A stretch of 64,000 nt of DNA from assembly GCA_033065855.1 (NCBI GenBank), contig JAVXUO010000629.1, forward strand, positions 1 through 64,000, written 5' to 3'. Each line of letters begins with the position of its first letter. Position 1 is the stretch's first letter. Made by a program: the position numbers and the translations under genes. The notes under the pieces are model-generated. The model was not told the DNA's origin. It saw only the letters and a list, made by a program, of their open reading frames with translations, and made no database searches. This DNA comes from Escallonia rubra. Taxonomy: Eukaryota > Streptophyta > Magnoliopsida > Escalloniales > Escalloniaceae. This document shows positions 22,958-34,918 of this stretch, in pieces.

Positions 22958-25900
22958 CACTACAAGAAAAACCGGCTATACCTACGGTATAGGTCCGTAG
23001 GCTTAAGTAAGTAGTCCCGTAGGCATAGGCTCTCCCAACGGTACTAGCCCGTAGGCTTAAGTTCCGATGGGATAGACCTTTACCTACGGTGCTTTGGACC
23101 TATACCAACGGGCATACCCTCACCATAGATATATCATTTAGCTGTATTCTTATTTTTATTCCCAACCTATGCCTACGGTACTACCGTAGGCATAGCTCCT
23201 TATTTGTCAAAAAAAATATTTCGAAAATCATTTCCATGCTACCACTGTACCCTGCCAAGCACCAGCTTCAGTATTAAGAGATCTAACCATAGTGGTACAT
23301 TATCTTTAAAGCACTTAAATGCAAACACACAGAATCCAACTCAAAAGATATAGAAACAAAAGAAAGTAATCCTTCAAATTATCACAACAGTTGAAGTACT
23401 GCAAACAATAAACACAAGAAAGTTGATGCTAATGGCAATTGTAAACTACACCACCTACCAACATTAATAATCACAAGGAACCCAAACCAATTTTGTATGA
23501 GGTTAACATAAACTAAGAAGCCTTTGCTTCAAGGTGTTATTCTAAGAATTGAATTTATTTTACATACGTACATCAGAAATTTTTGCTCCCCCTGTGAATA
23601 TAACATACAAGGTATTTTTGAATGCTCCCTTAGAGTCATCCATGGCATGCTTTTTGCTCCAAAGTTCTATCATGCATTTAATTCAATGAAAAAAGCTTAT
23701 CCTTTGCATCTTGATCAACCTTTAGAGAGCTTCAACTCCCCTAAAATCATAAATAGATAGTTTAGTCATACGCGCGCACAGAGACCGCTAATGCAAGGGA
23801 AACAAGTAACTACAAATTCATAGTCCTATTTGGTACATACCTTATGACAGTTGGATCCGCACGGCCATAGTGGTATGGGATTCCTTGAACTATGATGCTG
23901 CCATCATCACCCTTAGTGGTTGGATGAAGCTCTACAACCAACCTGTAATTAGCATATGTGCTATTCAAGATTTTGCATTCTTCTAATATCAAAGCCAAAG
24001 CATTTGCACAGATTGTAGTTTTTATCCTCTGTATCATCAGTCCTGCATTTCCTTCATAACTTATCTGCACAAAGCATCCTCCAGAGTTACACAAATCCCA
24101 GACAAGTAACTCCAAGTATGCACACTAGTGTAGAATGATGTCAAAGAATTTATTTGTATGATGTCTAACATGAGATTGTAAGACAGGAAATGCAAGGTGA
24201 ATAATTAAAGAATTTATTCTAAGTCATTCTCAACCAAAGTAGCAACTGGATGGAACGTTTCCATTGGTGATGCAAGTTCAACCAGCAAACCAGAAAACTG
24301 AAAAAACAATCATATTCCGTAGATATTAATGTACCAGCTTCCCTTTAAACTTTCACTGCCCAAATCACCTTCTTCTGACCCAATCAACCATGTCTATGTA
24401 AACCATCAATTCCAATCCAACGAATAAGTTAAAATAAACTAAGAGAATTGAAAATGCGTACGTATAACTCCATTAATTCCAAACGTATAACTCTAATCAG
24501 AATCAACATCTCTAGTGACAGGAATTAAAAATACAAATAGAGAGAGGGCGAGAGGGAGAGGAACCTGAGCCTCATGCACCCGGACACCCTCAAAATATAT
24601 GCTAGGTTCAATGAAATTTAATAAAGTTTTGTAGAAATGCAAGTGCAAAGTTACCAAGTGTCATAATAAGCTTATTCTTTTGAGATTACCAATCTATAGA
24701 GAATATTCGTTTGCCATTACCACATTCATGATAAGCTTATTCTTAGGATGCACTTGTGCAAATTCTGTGTGGTGAAAATGTTAGCATGGGTTAGATGCTA
24801 ATCGCCATTAGGCTAGACCAGGCATTTATTAATGCCAAATCGTACCTGCTTGCCTGAACAACACCTCCCCCCCCACCTCTTCCCGCGCGCCTTTTTTCCT
24901 GAATCAATACTATTCTTTTCATTTTTCTCACGTACCGTGATTCTGAATTCTATTCAGACATGAGAACTTAGTACACAGTTCATCGTAACATCAGCAAAGT
25001 ACAAACAAGTGTTTTGATTACTAATTCTGTAGTTGTATATTCAGCTTTAGAAAACATTTGGCTTGCAATTACAGTTGGTGAAATAGATCTGCTGAAATCA
25101 AAAGATGTTAATTAGTACTTTGAATTCAAAAATCTTTGCACACATCTATGCATCTACAAGAGAAAATAACTTAATCTCGTGAGGGAGAGCACTAAAATAC
25201 CAGGTGTTTGATACCCATAATAGAGTAGCTAGTTTCTTAACTCTGTATTAGGAATATAGATCCAGTTCATCGCATGGCTTCTGTATACTTGGTTTACAAC
25301 ATCTCTATATAGAACGACAAAATTGGAGAATGGCCTTCGGGAAGTATAAAACTTCTAGTTAACACAAATAAAGAGGGCGCATGATATCTGGAAGCAATAG
25401 ACTGTACAATGGTTTCAAATAACTACTGAACCAACAAAACCTTAAAAGAATCGTAACTACTATTTTTCTCAAACAGAATCCACAGCCAATCTTGGTAAAA
25501 TTATGACAAATGAAAAGAGAGCCCCAATTACTTTTTCAACTATACTCCGGGTTGCAAAATGAAGACTAGAAACAATTTATTCTGATAATAATTTTCCTCG
25601 CAGATGTCTAGAAGAAAGTTGCCTCATAAAATGCACATACTTATAAACGATTAGATTATTACACACTCAAACACACATGTATGAATTTTAGTAAATCATC
25701 TAACAATAATAGGACGGCAGAAGTACCTGGCCTGCAGGACAGAGGTAGAATTGCCGACTGATGTTCTTCCCACTTTCGGTTGTAAGAGTTAGGAAGGAAC
25801 CAGCACAACAACGTTGTGAAAGCAACAAAGAGTAATCAAATTAGGAAAGCAGAAAACAAAACAACATCAATAAGCAGAAAACAAAACCATGGATGTTATA

Positions 25901-26669
25901 AGGACATCAATTGGGAAAGAAACAAAGATTAATCAAATTAGGAAAGCAACCTTGATGAACAATCGAAAATGCTCAATGGATAAGAAATGCACAATCAACA
26001 TTCCGAAATGCTCAATGACCTCAATTAACAATCTAAAAAGCTCAATTGGGAAAGCAAGTGATCAATTAACAATCTGAAATGTGTACCTAAATCTGAAAAT
26101 GATGAAGGTAGTTGATTAATTGACCGGTCACGGGTCACCAGTCGTCGACGCGTCATCGCCGGCAGTGGGTTCTTGGCCGGTGGAGTCCTCACCTTGTCGT
26201 TGTCACTCGCCGTTCACTGATACTTTTAGATTCGAACAGAAGAAAACCTCTTCGCCGGTCCATCTCCATCTCCTTCCATGGCTCCACTCCGACCACTCGT
26301 TCCAGATCTGAGCTCTCCTCAACAGAGAGAGTCAGCTGGTGGAGGTGAAAGCCCCTGCCGGCCGCCGTGTCAGCGTGTGAGCATGTCGCCGTCGAGGGTG
26401 ATGTCTACTGTCTTCGGTTTGGTAGTGGGTGAGAGACTGAGAGACAAGTCACAGAGAGACAGAGAGAGTCGTGCGTCAGTAGCGGGGGGGGGGGAAGAGA
26501 GAGAGAGAGGAGTTGCCATACTTCTGCCGCAGGGAGTTGCCACTCTTCCAAACTGAACCAGCACGAATAGCCATGGTGCAATATTAACCGTACGCCTACT
26601 TATCTTGTACGTACGGTTCCGTTTATACCGTAGGCCTTCTTGTCACCATAGGGCAGTTTTGGTGTAGGG
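22958..26669. mobile_element. CACTA (EnSpm-like) non-autonomous element
   Basis: The left terminus is CACTACAAGAAAAACCGGC. The right terminus, reverse-complemented, begins CCCTACACCAAAACTGCCC, which is the same inverted repeat with a mutated tip. The CCG triplet lies immediately outside both ends (22955-22957 and 26670-26672), the 3-bp target duplication expected of CACTA elements. Subterminal repeats of the type 'cctacggta/ccgtaggc' cluster at 22980-23180 and 26590-26650, as is normal for transposase binding sites. The 3.7-kb interior has no recognisable TnpA or TnpD. It carries the minus-strand frame at 23810-24115. Confidence 0.88.
23810..24115 (-). CDS. Unrecognised ORF inside the CACTA element (possible captured exon)
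   Basis: A 101-codon minus-strand frame starts MELLVWDLCNSGGCFVQISY, continues through 'ICANALALILEECKILNSTY' and 'YRLVVELHPTTKGDDGSIIV', and ends 'RYVPNRTMNL'. Unlike most frames here it is not low complexity. The 'YRLVVELHPTTKGDDGSIIV' stretch faintly recalls the C-terminal strands of Bet v I/MLP proteins, but I would not call the family. It could be one exon of a captured host gene (the element interior has other exon-like patches at about 24560-24600 and 26100-26560) or chance. No start context or splice sites could be settled. Confidence 0.3.
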   Translation of the reverse strand: MELLVWDLCNSGGCFVQISYEGNAGLMIQRIKTTICANALALILEECKILNSTYANYRLVVELHPTTKGDDGSIIVQGIPYHYGRADPTVIRYVPNRTMNL

Positions 26670-26672
26670 CCG

Positions 26673-27381
26673 TGATTCATATATCTGCGAGTATCATTGC
26701 ATATGGGTATTATATGTGCGTGCCTTAGAATTTTCCGTAGTGAATGTAGCGGGATGTATAGGTATATATATGATACGTGGGTGTATAAAGGACAAGGGGA
26801 GAGAGACAGCAGTACTGCCGAGGAGTGGTTCTTGGTGGGTTTTGTGGCTGCGGAGAAGTGGGCTGTGGGTGGAAGAAAAGAGAGAGACGGCAGTGGTTTA
26901 TGGATGGGTAGAGATGGGTTACGGATTATGTGTTTGTGGGTGTAAAGGACAAGAAAAAGGGATGGGAAAATGGGTGCAAGACAGCCATAAGAGGCTGCCA
27001 TGGAACAGAGGTAGTGATGTGGGTTGTGTATTCGTATATGTGGGTTTTAGAGAGAGAAAATGGCTGTGAGGGTGAAGTGGGTTGTTGTGTGAAAATTGTG
27101 AGAGTGCTTAATGGGTGTGTCGTGTGTGTGTGTGTGTGCTTTGAATAAATAAAGGCAGTAGTGGGTGTGTGCATGCGTTGGGTATTTCATGTTGTATAGG
27201 TTGATGGTGTTGTTGTGGGTTGGCAAAAATGGTGGGGTGTGTACAGGTAAAGGGTGTTTGTGTTTGTGTGAATGTGGGTGCTTGCATGTGGGGCTTGTTG
27301 TGTGCTTGCGAGAGAAGGTGGAAGTGTAGATTTGAGTTCCATTGATGAATTAGGAGCAAATCAATATGCATCATACTTGCA
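26673..27381 (+). mobile_element. Gypsy LTR, right of CACTA insertion
   Basis: This is the GT/GA-rich continuation of the LTR interrupted at 22957. It holds many 'gtgggtg' and 'gagagaga' phrases, comparable to the GT-rich part of the LTR at 11880-12200. Open frames on both strands (26600-27374) are short low-complexity translations of these repeats. The LTR end is not identifiable. It gives way to the dispersed repeat at about 27382. Confidence 0.45.
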
Positions 27382-27802
27382 TTCGATCATTTGATTTGCC
27401 TGTCGCAGCCCATTTTAATTTGTTTCATTTTAGCCAAGGTATATCGATGTGTGTGTGTGTGTGCGTGTGTGAGAGAGAGAGAGAGCTCACCTTGTAGTTC
27501 ACAGTAAAGACCACCAAGAGTAGTGGAAAACCACCACCCCAAATTATTGGTTGGTGAAGGTAACATCATCCAAAGTTAGTTGGGGGTTGACCAATTCAGA
27601 GCTTAACTATTTTATTGGGTATCGTAAAAAAATCCGCAAATCATCACCGTTGGCATCACAAGTGTTTTAAGGTTTATAAATTATTTTGACTTCTAAATTG
27701 ATTGAATGATCACTGAGTTGGCAAGTTGTGACTCTGAACCCAAATGTGTAGGAGGGTTAGAGTTATTTCTCAATTTTTAGAGGGTAATGATTGTAATAAG
27801 AC
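27382..27802 (+). repeat. Dispersed repeat segment, copy 2
   Basis: It is homologous to 4737-5150. The match stops exactly after 'gtaataagac' (27802). In copy 1 the next bases are 'gaactcaattgg', and here they are TGTTAGCC, the first bases of a Copia LTR. Copy 1 therefore represents the empty site, and the last five bases AAGAC are the left target duplication of the Copia insertion. Confidence 0.8.
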
Positions 27803-29241
27803 TGTTAGCCCTATGATTGGATAACCCATGATTACATCTTGTTTTGATGATAACTACCCATTGATTATGTTTTAATGTGTGATTTGAGTGGATTCCTAGT
27901 ATGTATACACATACACACTCATGAAGACACATTTGAGAAGTTAAATTGATGGATGAAAACCAAATAAGCTTAAAGTTATAGCGGACATGCTATAGAAGCT
28001 TCATGAAGTCTAATGTCAAAGAGCAACAAAGAATGCATAGGCTAAGTTACTATCGATTATGATTTATCTTTATTATTATGTAACTAGTATTGGTATGATG
28101 CTAGGATTGATGACTATGACCTAAAACAACATTAGGACAACTAATGCATTGCATGTGAGGTCATAAACATTCACACAAGTGTGGTTCTTGAAATGAGTGA
28201 ACTTGGAGCTTAATCAAATTTTCTCAAAAATGTTTTTAATAAAACTTTTCATTAGCTTTCCAACACAAAAAACAACACCTCAATCCGATTTTTCTAGAAA
28301 AGTCATGCCCAAAATAAGAAAAGGGGTTCTGTGAGGCAGCCGATAGGCAGTTGGGTAATACAATCGACTGTATTGCAATACAGTCAAATGCATTTCAGTA
28401 CAGTCGACTACATTGGTCAAAATTCAGTTCCAACGACTATTTTCAAGGACAAGACCCCAGCGACTAGTTTAGAGGGAACCAGTCGACTGCATTGGGAATA
28501 CAGTCGACTGTAATAGCGGTTTTGCTCATATAATGCCCATAACAACTATATTTCATATCCTCTATATATAAATGATTTGGGGCTTCATCATACACTATGG
28601 AGAACACATTATAAGTCTTAATTAATTAGAGAAACATCAAGGCTCATAGATTAAACTTTTCTCTCTTCATCTTCTTGAGTTTACATCATTAAAGAGAGTA
28701 TATTTGTGAGAAATTCTTTGATTGAGAGGGGGCATTCTTCAAGTCATCAATTCTCTCATCTCTCTATTGTACTAGAGTTTCATTTGTACTCATTTTGTTT
28801 CAAGATATTTTCTTTGTACACAATTGATATTTGTAGAAGGATTGTGTGCAAGGCTTGGGTTTGTCAAGTCTTTGGTGAACTTTGTGGATTCAAGATTTGT
28901 GCTTGGTGTGGAGATATCACAAAGTACTTGTGAGGGTTTTGATCTTGACATGTAAGAAGATTTTTGATAGTGGATTCTAGTACTCTTGGAAGGGACTTCC
29001 TTGAACATGTGGATTTAGGCTTGAGGGTAGTTCAAGCCAAACCTTTTAAAATTTTCATGTCAAGTATCTCTAACTCAATCTCTTTACTTGTTGCTCTATA
29101 ATTACTTGGGATTTTTTTGTTAGCATCTTCATTGAAGTGTTAATTGGTTTGATTGAGATTCGTGATTTTGCTAAGTTTAAATTCCCCATTAATTTTTAAA
29201 AACCTTATTCACCCCCTCCTCGGGTTGTTTTATTAGTTTCA
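27803..29241 (+). mobile_element. 5' LTR of pol-less Copia element
   Basis: It begins TGTTAGCCCTATG and ends ...TTTCA before a tRNA-iMet-type primer binding site (tggtatcacaacc, 29245-29257, imperfect). A TATA-like 'ctatatataaatg' is at 28560. The region 28330-28520 carries repeated 'cagtcgactg' palindromes. The same LTR recurs at 32131-34918. Length is about 1439 bp. Small frames (28331-29008) are unsupported. Confidence 0.85.
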
Positions 29242-32130
29242 AGTGGTATCACAACCTCTACTCTTGATTTTATTGGTTAATACCTAAAGAGTTAAAAGAT
29301 CATGGAGTTTCCTAGTCTTGAGAGGAGTTCTATTATTAGACCTCAACTTTTTGACGGGTCTTCGTATAGTACATGAAAAATTAAGATGAAAGTATTTTTA
29401 GAGTTTTTAGACTTTGAAATGTGAGGAATCATTGAAGATGGCCCTTATGTTCCCACCAAGTTGATTAGGGATAATCTTGTTCAAAAGAGAAATATGATAT
29501 TAATGACTATGATAAATATATGTTTTGCATGACTTTTAGAGTTGAGAATTGTCTTGTTTTTGACCTAAACACAAATGAACTTAACCGAGTTATTATGTGT
29601 GATTCGACCAAGAGTATATGGGATACACTTCAAGTTACTCATGAGTGGACTTCTCCTCTAAAAGATTCGAATATGAATTTATGGCATAGAGACTATGATT
29701 TGTTTCAAATGTTTTCTGATGAATCTTCGAAAATGAATTTTCATTTCACTAAAATTGTTAATACTTTGAAACAATTTAGAAAAGATTTCTCTAACGGAGA
29801 TCTTGTGAGAAATGTAGTTAGGTATTACCTAGAGAATGGGATGCAAAAATCACCACATTTCAAGAATCAAAGGATCTAAATACCTTCCTTTTGGATGAAT
29901 TAATTTTCCCCATGATGACCTACGAAATGCAACTCAATCATTCGGGCAAAAAGGTGCAAAGAAGAAGAAGAAGAAGTTCGTTGCTCTTAAAGTTTCATCA
30001 ACAACAGATCAATCTTCAAGTGCGGAGGAGAAAGACTTGAATAACCAAGAGATTGATATACTTGCATAGGAATTAAATGAGTTTCTCAGAGTGAAGAAAG
30101 ATGGAAACACACATAAGAGCAAGAATGATTCAAGTATGGAGAGTACCTCAAGGGAGAATAAGAAGAAGAAAGAAGCAGTCCATTAAGACATCAATTAAAG
30201 CCATTATATGGAGCGATAATGACTCAAGTGGAGATGAAGGTGGTGACTTACATGATAGAGATGAAAGCCTATGATTCATGGTTCAAAAAGAAGATGAGGT
30301 AAATTCTTCATATAATGATAGTGATAGGAATTTCTCTAATTATGATATGTATGATGCTTATGCTCTTTTGTATGAAACATCCATGAAATTAGCCAAGTAA
30401 AATTGTGATTTGACACAAAAAAAAAATGCATGCAATTTCAAAAGAGCTAGATGACCAAAAATTGTGATAATAATGAGTTGCATGCCAAGAAAGAATTCTT
30501 ATCTATCCATCTCTATGTGGAAGATGTGACTAATGATTTTGTTGATTTGATTGTGAATATTCCTAGCACAAAACAAATCTCTTGTGATATTGTGGTTTTA
30601 GAAAAGCAAAATGAAAATTTAAAACCTGAGATTTGTGATTTTAAGAAATGCCTTGAAAATTTTGTTGATGGTCAAAATAACTTGGTTATCACGATTGGAT
30701 GCCAAAGAGTTGGCCTAAACAAAGGCGGTGTTGGATAAGATCCCTTTATCCCCCCCCCCCCCCCCAAAGTTTTCAAACAACAAGCTCGGTTAATGTTCTT
30801 CCAAGACAACCAAAGAACTATTGCACACTTTTTTCACATTGTGGTTAGTGCAACAAGAAAGGGCATATGACTAACTATTGTCCTTGTAATATTGTTTATG
30901 TTAGAGGTGTAAATAAAATGTGGGTTGTGAAAGGTCAAGATTTCAAATTTAAGACTAAAACCTACGGACCCAAGAAAATGTGGGTACCAAAAGCTAGACC
31001 TAAATTATGATTGTAGGTTGCCCAAAGCAAAAGCAAAGGCAAATGGCAACAACAATAAGGCTCCAAGAAAAGCTTGAAAGGAAGGAGCAACAATCTAAAT
31101 TTTAAGGGGGAGTATGAATTCCAAGATTGGAGATGTTACTTCAAGTGAGGATAGCCTCAAAGCTTGTCAAAGAAATTGCATTCTAGGAATGATCTCTAAT
31201 CAGATCGAATCCTTGGGAGTTCACCAAGACGGTAAAACCTAATGCTCTATTAAACATTGTGGTATTTGCTAATCTTATACATTGTGAAGCATGCTTAAAT
31301 TTCCATAATTATTCCTCATGAAATAGATAGCTTTCTTGTTGAGAGTTGATGTGAACCTTGCCACCAATCCTTGATTGTTTACTTATATTCTTGGATACTT
31401 GTAGGATTTAATGGTCCTCTTTCACTTAAATTGTAAATATTAATTGTTGATGATCATTATTCGCTTTGTGAAAATTCCATGTTAAAATTATGTTGTCGTA
31501 ATGCTCACATTTCCATTCCTACACATACACGTCTTTTGGTAATGCCAAAAAGAGAGCATGACTCGGTTTGACAGTTAGTTGTCTTCGTTGGATATTGTTG
31601 GCATTGATTGAGGGGGAGCATACATTAGGATGAAATATGCATATGGTAAATTGATTGGGAATCTTACATGCTTGAATTACATACTATCTTGTTAGTCTTG
31701 AAAAATGTATGAAGTAAACAAGATTATTGAGCTAATTGCATATCTTTGTTTGGATCGTGAAGGAACTCTTGATATCATCCGTACGAGTTTATGAGTTATA
31801 TGCACTTTACACCATTATCTTGCTTATAACTATCTCTTCACACACACATACCCTTGTCTTCTTGTTGATGACAAAGGGGAGAAATAATCTAGATTCTATA
31901 TGCTATGTGAGTATGTGTTTCGAAAGAACATTAGAGGAAGAGCATATCTTGTTTTAGCTAGGGGAAGCTAGCTATGAGCTTAATTGCTAGATGAGATAAA
32001 TTGACATATCTTGAGTATATAAGAAATGATTGAATGTTCTAAGTGAGATTGTTTTGCTTAATTGACTATCATATGATACATCTTACCTTATATAGAGTCA
32101 ATGCGTGTTATCATCAGAAAGGGGAGAGAT
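29242..32130 (+). mobile_element. Internal region of pol-less Copia element
   Basis: It contains the primer binding site, the gag remnant, about 1.1 kb of non-coding DNA with two purine-rich 'gagggggagca' and 'acaaaggggagaaa' blocks (31602 and 31870), and the polypurine tract 'gaaaggggagaga' at 32117-32129 directly before the 3' LTR. The block spacing suggests that pol was deleted between these purine-rich segments. A C-run of about 15 lies at 30751-30765. Confidence 0.8.
29302..31010 (+). pseudogene. Copia gag remnant
   Basis: The frame starting ATG at 29302 (MEFPSLERSS...PQLFDGSSYST) meets TGA where Trp is expected. The UBN2-type gag core is readable at 29520-29879 (LNTNELNRVIMCDSTKSIWDTLQVTHE). 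A helical segment follows at 30451-30738. A CCHC-like knuckle (C..CNKKGHMTNYCP) is at about 30840-30890, and 'GPKKMWVPK' follows at 30970-30995. Stops and frameshifts interrupt every part. Protease, integrase, RT and RNase H are absent between here and the 3' LTR, so the element could move only with help in trans, if ever. Confidence 0.8.
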
Positions 32131-34918
32131 TGTTAGCCCTATGGTTAGATAACCTACGCTTACATCTTGTTTTGATGATAACTACACATTAATTATGTTA
32201 TAACGTGTGCTTTGAGTGGGTTCTTAGTAGGTGTACACAGAGGTGTCAAAGGGCCAGACTTGGGCCGGCCCAGAGGGCCAAAAAATGGGTCTGGCCAGAC
32301 AGGGCTTCGGGCCTGGGAAATCGGGCGGGGCCTAAGGCTGGGAAATCCAAGCCCTGTCCAAGCCCTAGGCCCTAACTTTAGGGTCGGGCCTAGGGCTAGG
32401 CCCGGGCCTACTTTTTTATATTCCTTTTTGTGTTGCGAAAATATTAATACACGAAATAAATTTTTTGATAAGCCCTCATCCTTTTACGCGGCTTGGGATC
32501 GACTGCTTGTAATTTTGGGAAAACAAGAATGATTAGCAGTTGATTAGTTAAGCATTTTTCATCTAATGCATCTGCATTTTCTATTGACAATTCCTCTTAT
32601 TTTCATCTCATTGCTTTTTTATTTCATATTATCTCCAGAAATGAGAGCATGCTATCAGTTTCTCCCAGGTGGAGATCAAGCAGTCTGCTGCTAGCCTCCT
32701 TTGAAAAACATCTGTGAATGTATAGTGGGATTCATCTTCTAAACCAGTAGTTCATCCTGCAAATTTTGATACACTTTAGCATGTAGCTTGACCATAATCC
32801 TTAGTATCATCTATTTTCATGCCTTGTTCCATACCCTCACTTTTCTCGTTAAAATGAACATTATCAACAAAATATAAATTTCTTAACAACGAACGAAAGC
32901 GCGAAAAAGCATAACATGTTGTCAAAATTAACATTCTCATAATACTAAGAATAGTATTACGACATTGTCCATTAATACCATTCCTCGAGCAATATATGCA
33001 ACACAACAAAAAAAAATGAAAACAATGTGCACTATTCAGCTCAAGACAATGGACAAATGGCTTCTGCCTGGACTGAAATTTTCTAAAACTGATTGCTTTT
33101 CCTGTCTACAAAATTACTTTTGAGGCTATGCAAGAATTATAGAATTAATGACATTTAAATTCACGATATAATGACATAAAAAATTCACAATCAGCGATTC
33201 CAGACAATAAGAAGAAACTAAGCAAACAATTGTGAGGAACTCATATGTTGAGACTAAGCTCAGACCTAAAGTAACATCAATTTCAAAAGCATATTGTTGC
33301 TTTAGACCTACATGAGAAAAAAAACAATTCGATTTTTTTAATGACTTGAAATTAATAGTGAAAGGACATAGAAGTCAATATTGTATATAAGAAAATGATT
33401 TATGCCTATCTAGTGAGTTACATTCTTGGTATCTTTGTGTTACTCCGCTTGTAATTACAAATCAAATAAGTACCCTAACAGAAGCCAAAAAGGGATAAAA
33501 AAAACAAGTACAATTAGTTGAAAGGTTCCAACAACAACAACAAAAAAAGTCAAAAACTGGGCCAGAAATAGGCCAAAAACCGGGTCGGGCTCGGGCCAGC
33601 CTTAAAAAAATGGGCTAGGCCCTAAAAACGGGCCAGTTTCGGGCCTGCCCATTTTTAGGGCTAACTCGGGCCTTTTAGGGTAGGATTGGGCCGAATAAAA
33701 ATTTGCAAAAATCAGGCCTGGCCCAAAGCCCTACGGGTTAGAGCCGGCACTGTTCATGGTTAGGGTCGGGTCAGCCCGCGAGCGGCCCAGCCTTTTTGAC
33801 ATCTCTAGGACACATACACACTCATGAAGACACATTTGAGAAGTTGGATAGCTGGATTAAAGCCAAAGAAGCTTAAAGTTATAGCGGACATGCTATAGAA
33901 GCTTCTTCAAGCCCAATGTCAAAGAGTAACAAACAATACATAGGCTAAATTACTATCGATTTGATCTTTACTATTATGTAATTAGTCTTGGTTTGATACT
34001 TGGATTGATGACTATGACCTAAAAAGACCTTATGACACATTGTGCATTGCATAGAAGTTCATAATCATTCACAAAAGTGTGGTTCTTGAAAATGAGTGAA
34101 TGTTGGAGCTTACTCAGATTTTCTCAAAAATGTTTTTGATGCTAAACTTTTCATATTTTGATAAATCTTTTTCATTAGTTTTTCAACACAAAATACGGCA
34201 CCTCAATCCGATTTTTCTAGAAATTGTTATGCCTAAAATAAGAAATAGAGCTCTTTGAGGCAGCCAATAAGCAGTAGGGTAATACAGTCAACTGCATTGC
34301 AATACAATCGACTGCATTTCAGTACAGTCAACTGCATTGCAATACAATCGACTGCATTGGTCAAAATTTATTTCCAACGGCTATTTTCGAGGACAAGACC
34401 CCAGCGGCTAGTTTAGAGGGAACCCAATCGACTGGATTGGGAATACAGTCAACGGTAATAACAGTTTTTCTTATTTAATGCCTCTAACGGTGTATTTCAT
34501 AGCTTCTCTATATAAATGATTTGAGGCTTTTTGATACACTATGAAAACCATCTTCTAAGCCTCCATTCATTAGAGAAATATTAGGGCTCATAGATTAAAC
34601 TTTTCTCTCTTCATCTTCATGATTTTACATCACTAAAGAGAGCATTCTTCAAATCATCAATTCTCTCATGTCTCTATTGTACCAGAGCTTCATTTGTACT
34701 CATTTTCTTTCAATAGGGTTTCTTTGTACACAATTGATCTTTGTAAAAGGATTGTGATCAAGGCTTGGGTTTGTTAAGTCTTGGATGAGCTTTGATGTTC
34801 AAGCCGAACCATTTAAATCTCCTTGTCAAGTATCTCTAACCCAATCTCTTTACTTATTGCTCTATAATTGCTTAAGATTGTTTAGTTAGAATCTTCATTG
34901 AAGTATTACTTGGTTTGA
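32131..34918 (+). mobile_element. 3' LTR of pol-less Copia element, interrupted and truncated
   Basis: It starts TGTTAGCCCTATGG after the polypurine tract and follows the 5' LTR in order. It is split by a TIR element at 32238-33807 and resumes 'acacatacacactcatgaag'. It ends prematurely at about 34918 in 'gaagtattacttggtttga', with about 90 bp of LTR end missing, and passes straight into the receptor-kinase copy 2 sequence. Without the insertion about 1.22 kb of LTR remains. Confidence 0.85.
32238..33807. mobile_element. hAT-like non-autonomous TIR element (1.57 kb)
   Basis: The left end is 'cagaggtgtcaaagggcc' and the right end reverse-complemented is 'tagagatgtcaaaaaggc'. The uninterrupted 5' LTR of the same Copia (27895-27925) shows the empty site. 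Both ends carry long GGGCC/GGCCC-rich subterminal blocks (32258-32412 and 33557-33790). The interior is AT-rich and non-coding. Ends of this form are typical of hAT MITE-like families. The 8-bp target duplication is too eroded to confirm. Confidence 0.75.

Noticed and set aside
26278-27374. Several open frames of 60-133 codons
   Set aside because: They come from CACTA end DNA and a GT/GA-rich LTR. Both strands are open because of composition, and none has a domain.
29302-31010. Host gene encoding a UBN2-domain protein
   Set aside because: It sits between a primer binding site and a polypurine tract flanked by matching LTRs, and is broken by stops, so it is retrotransposon gag.
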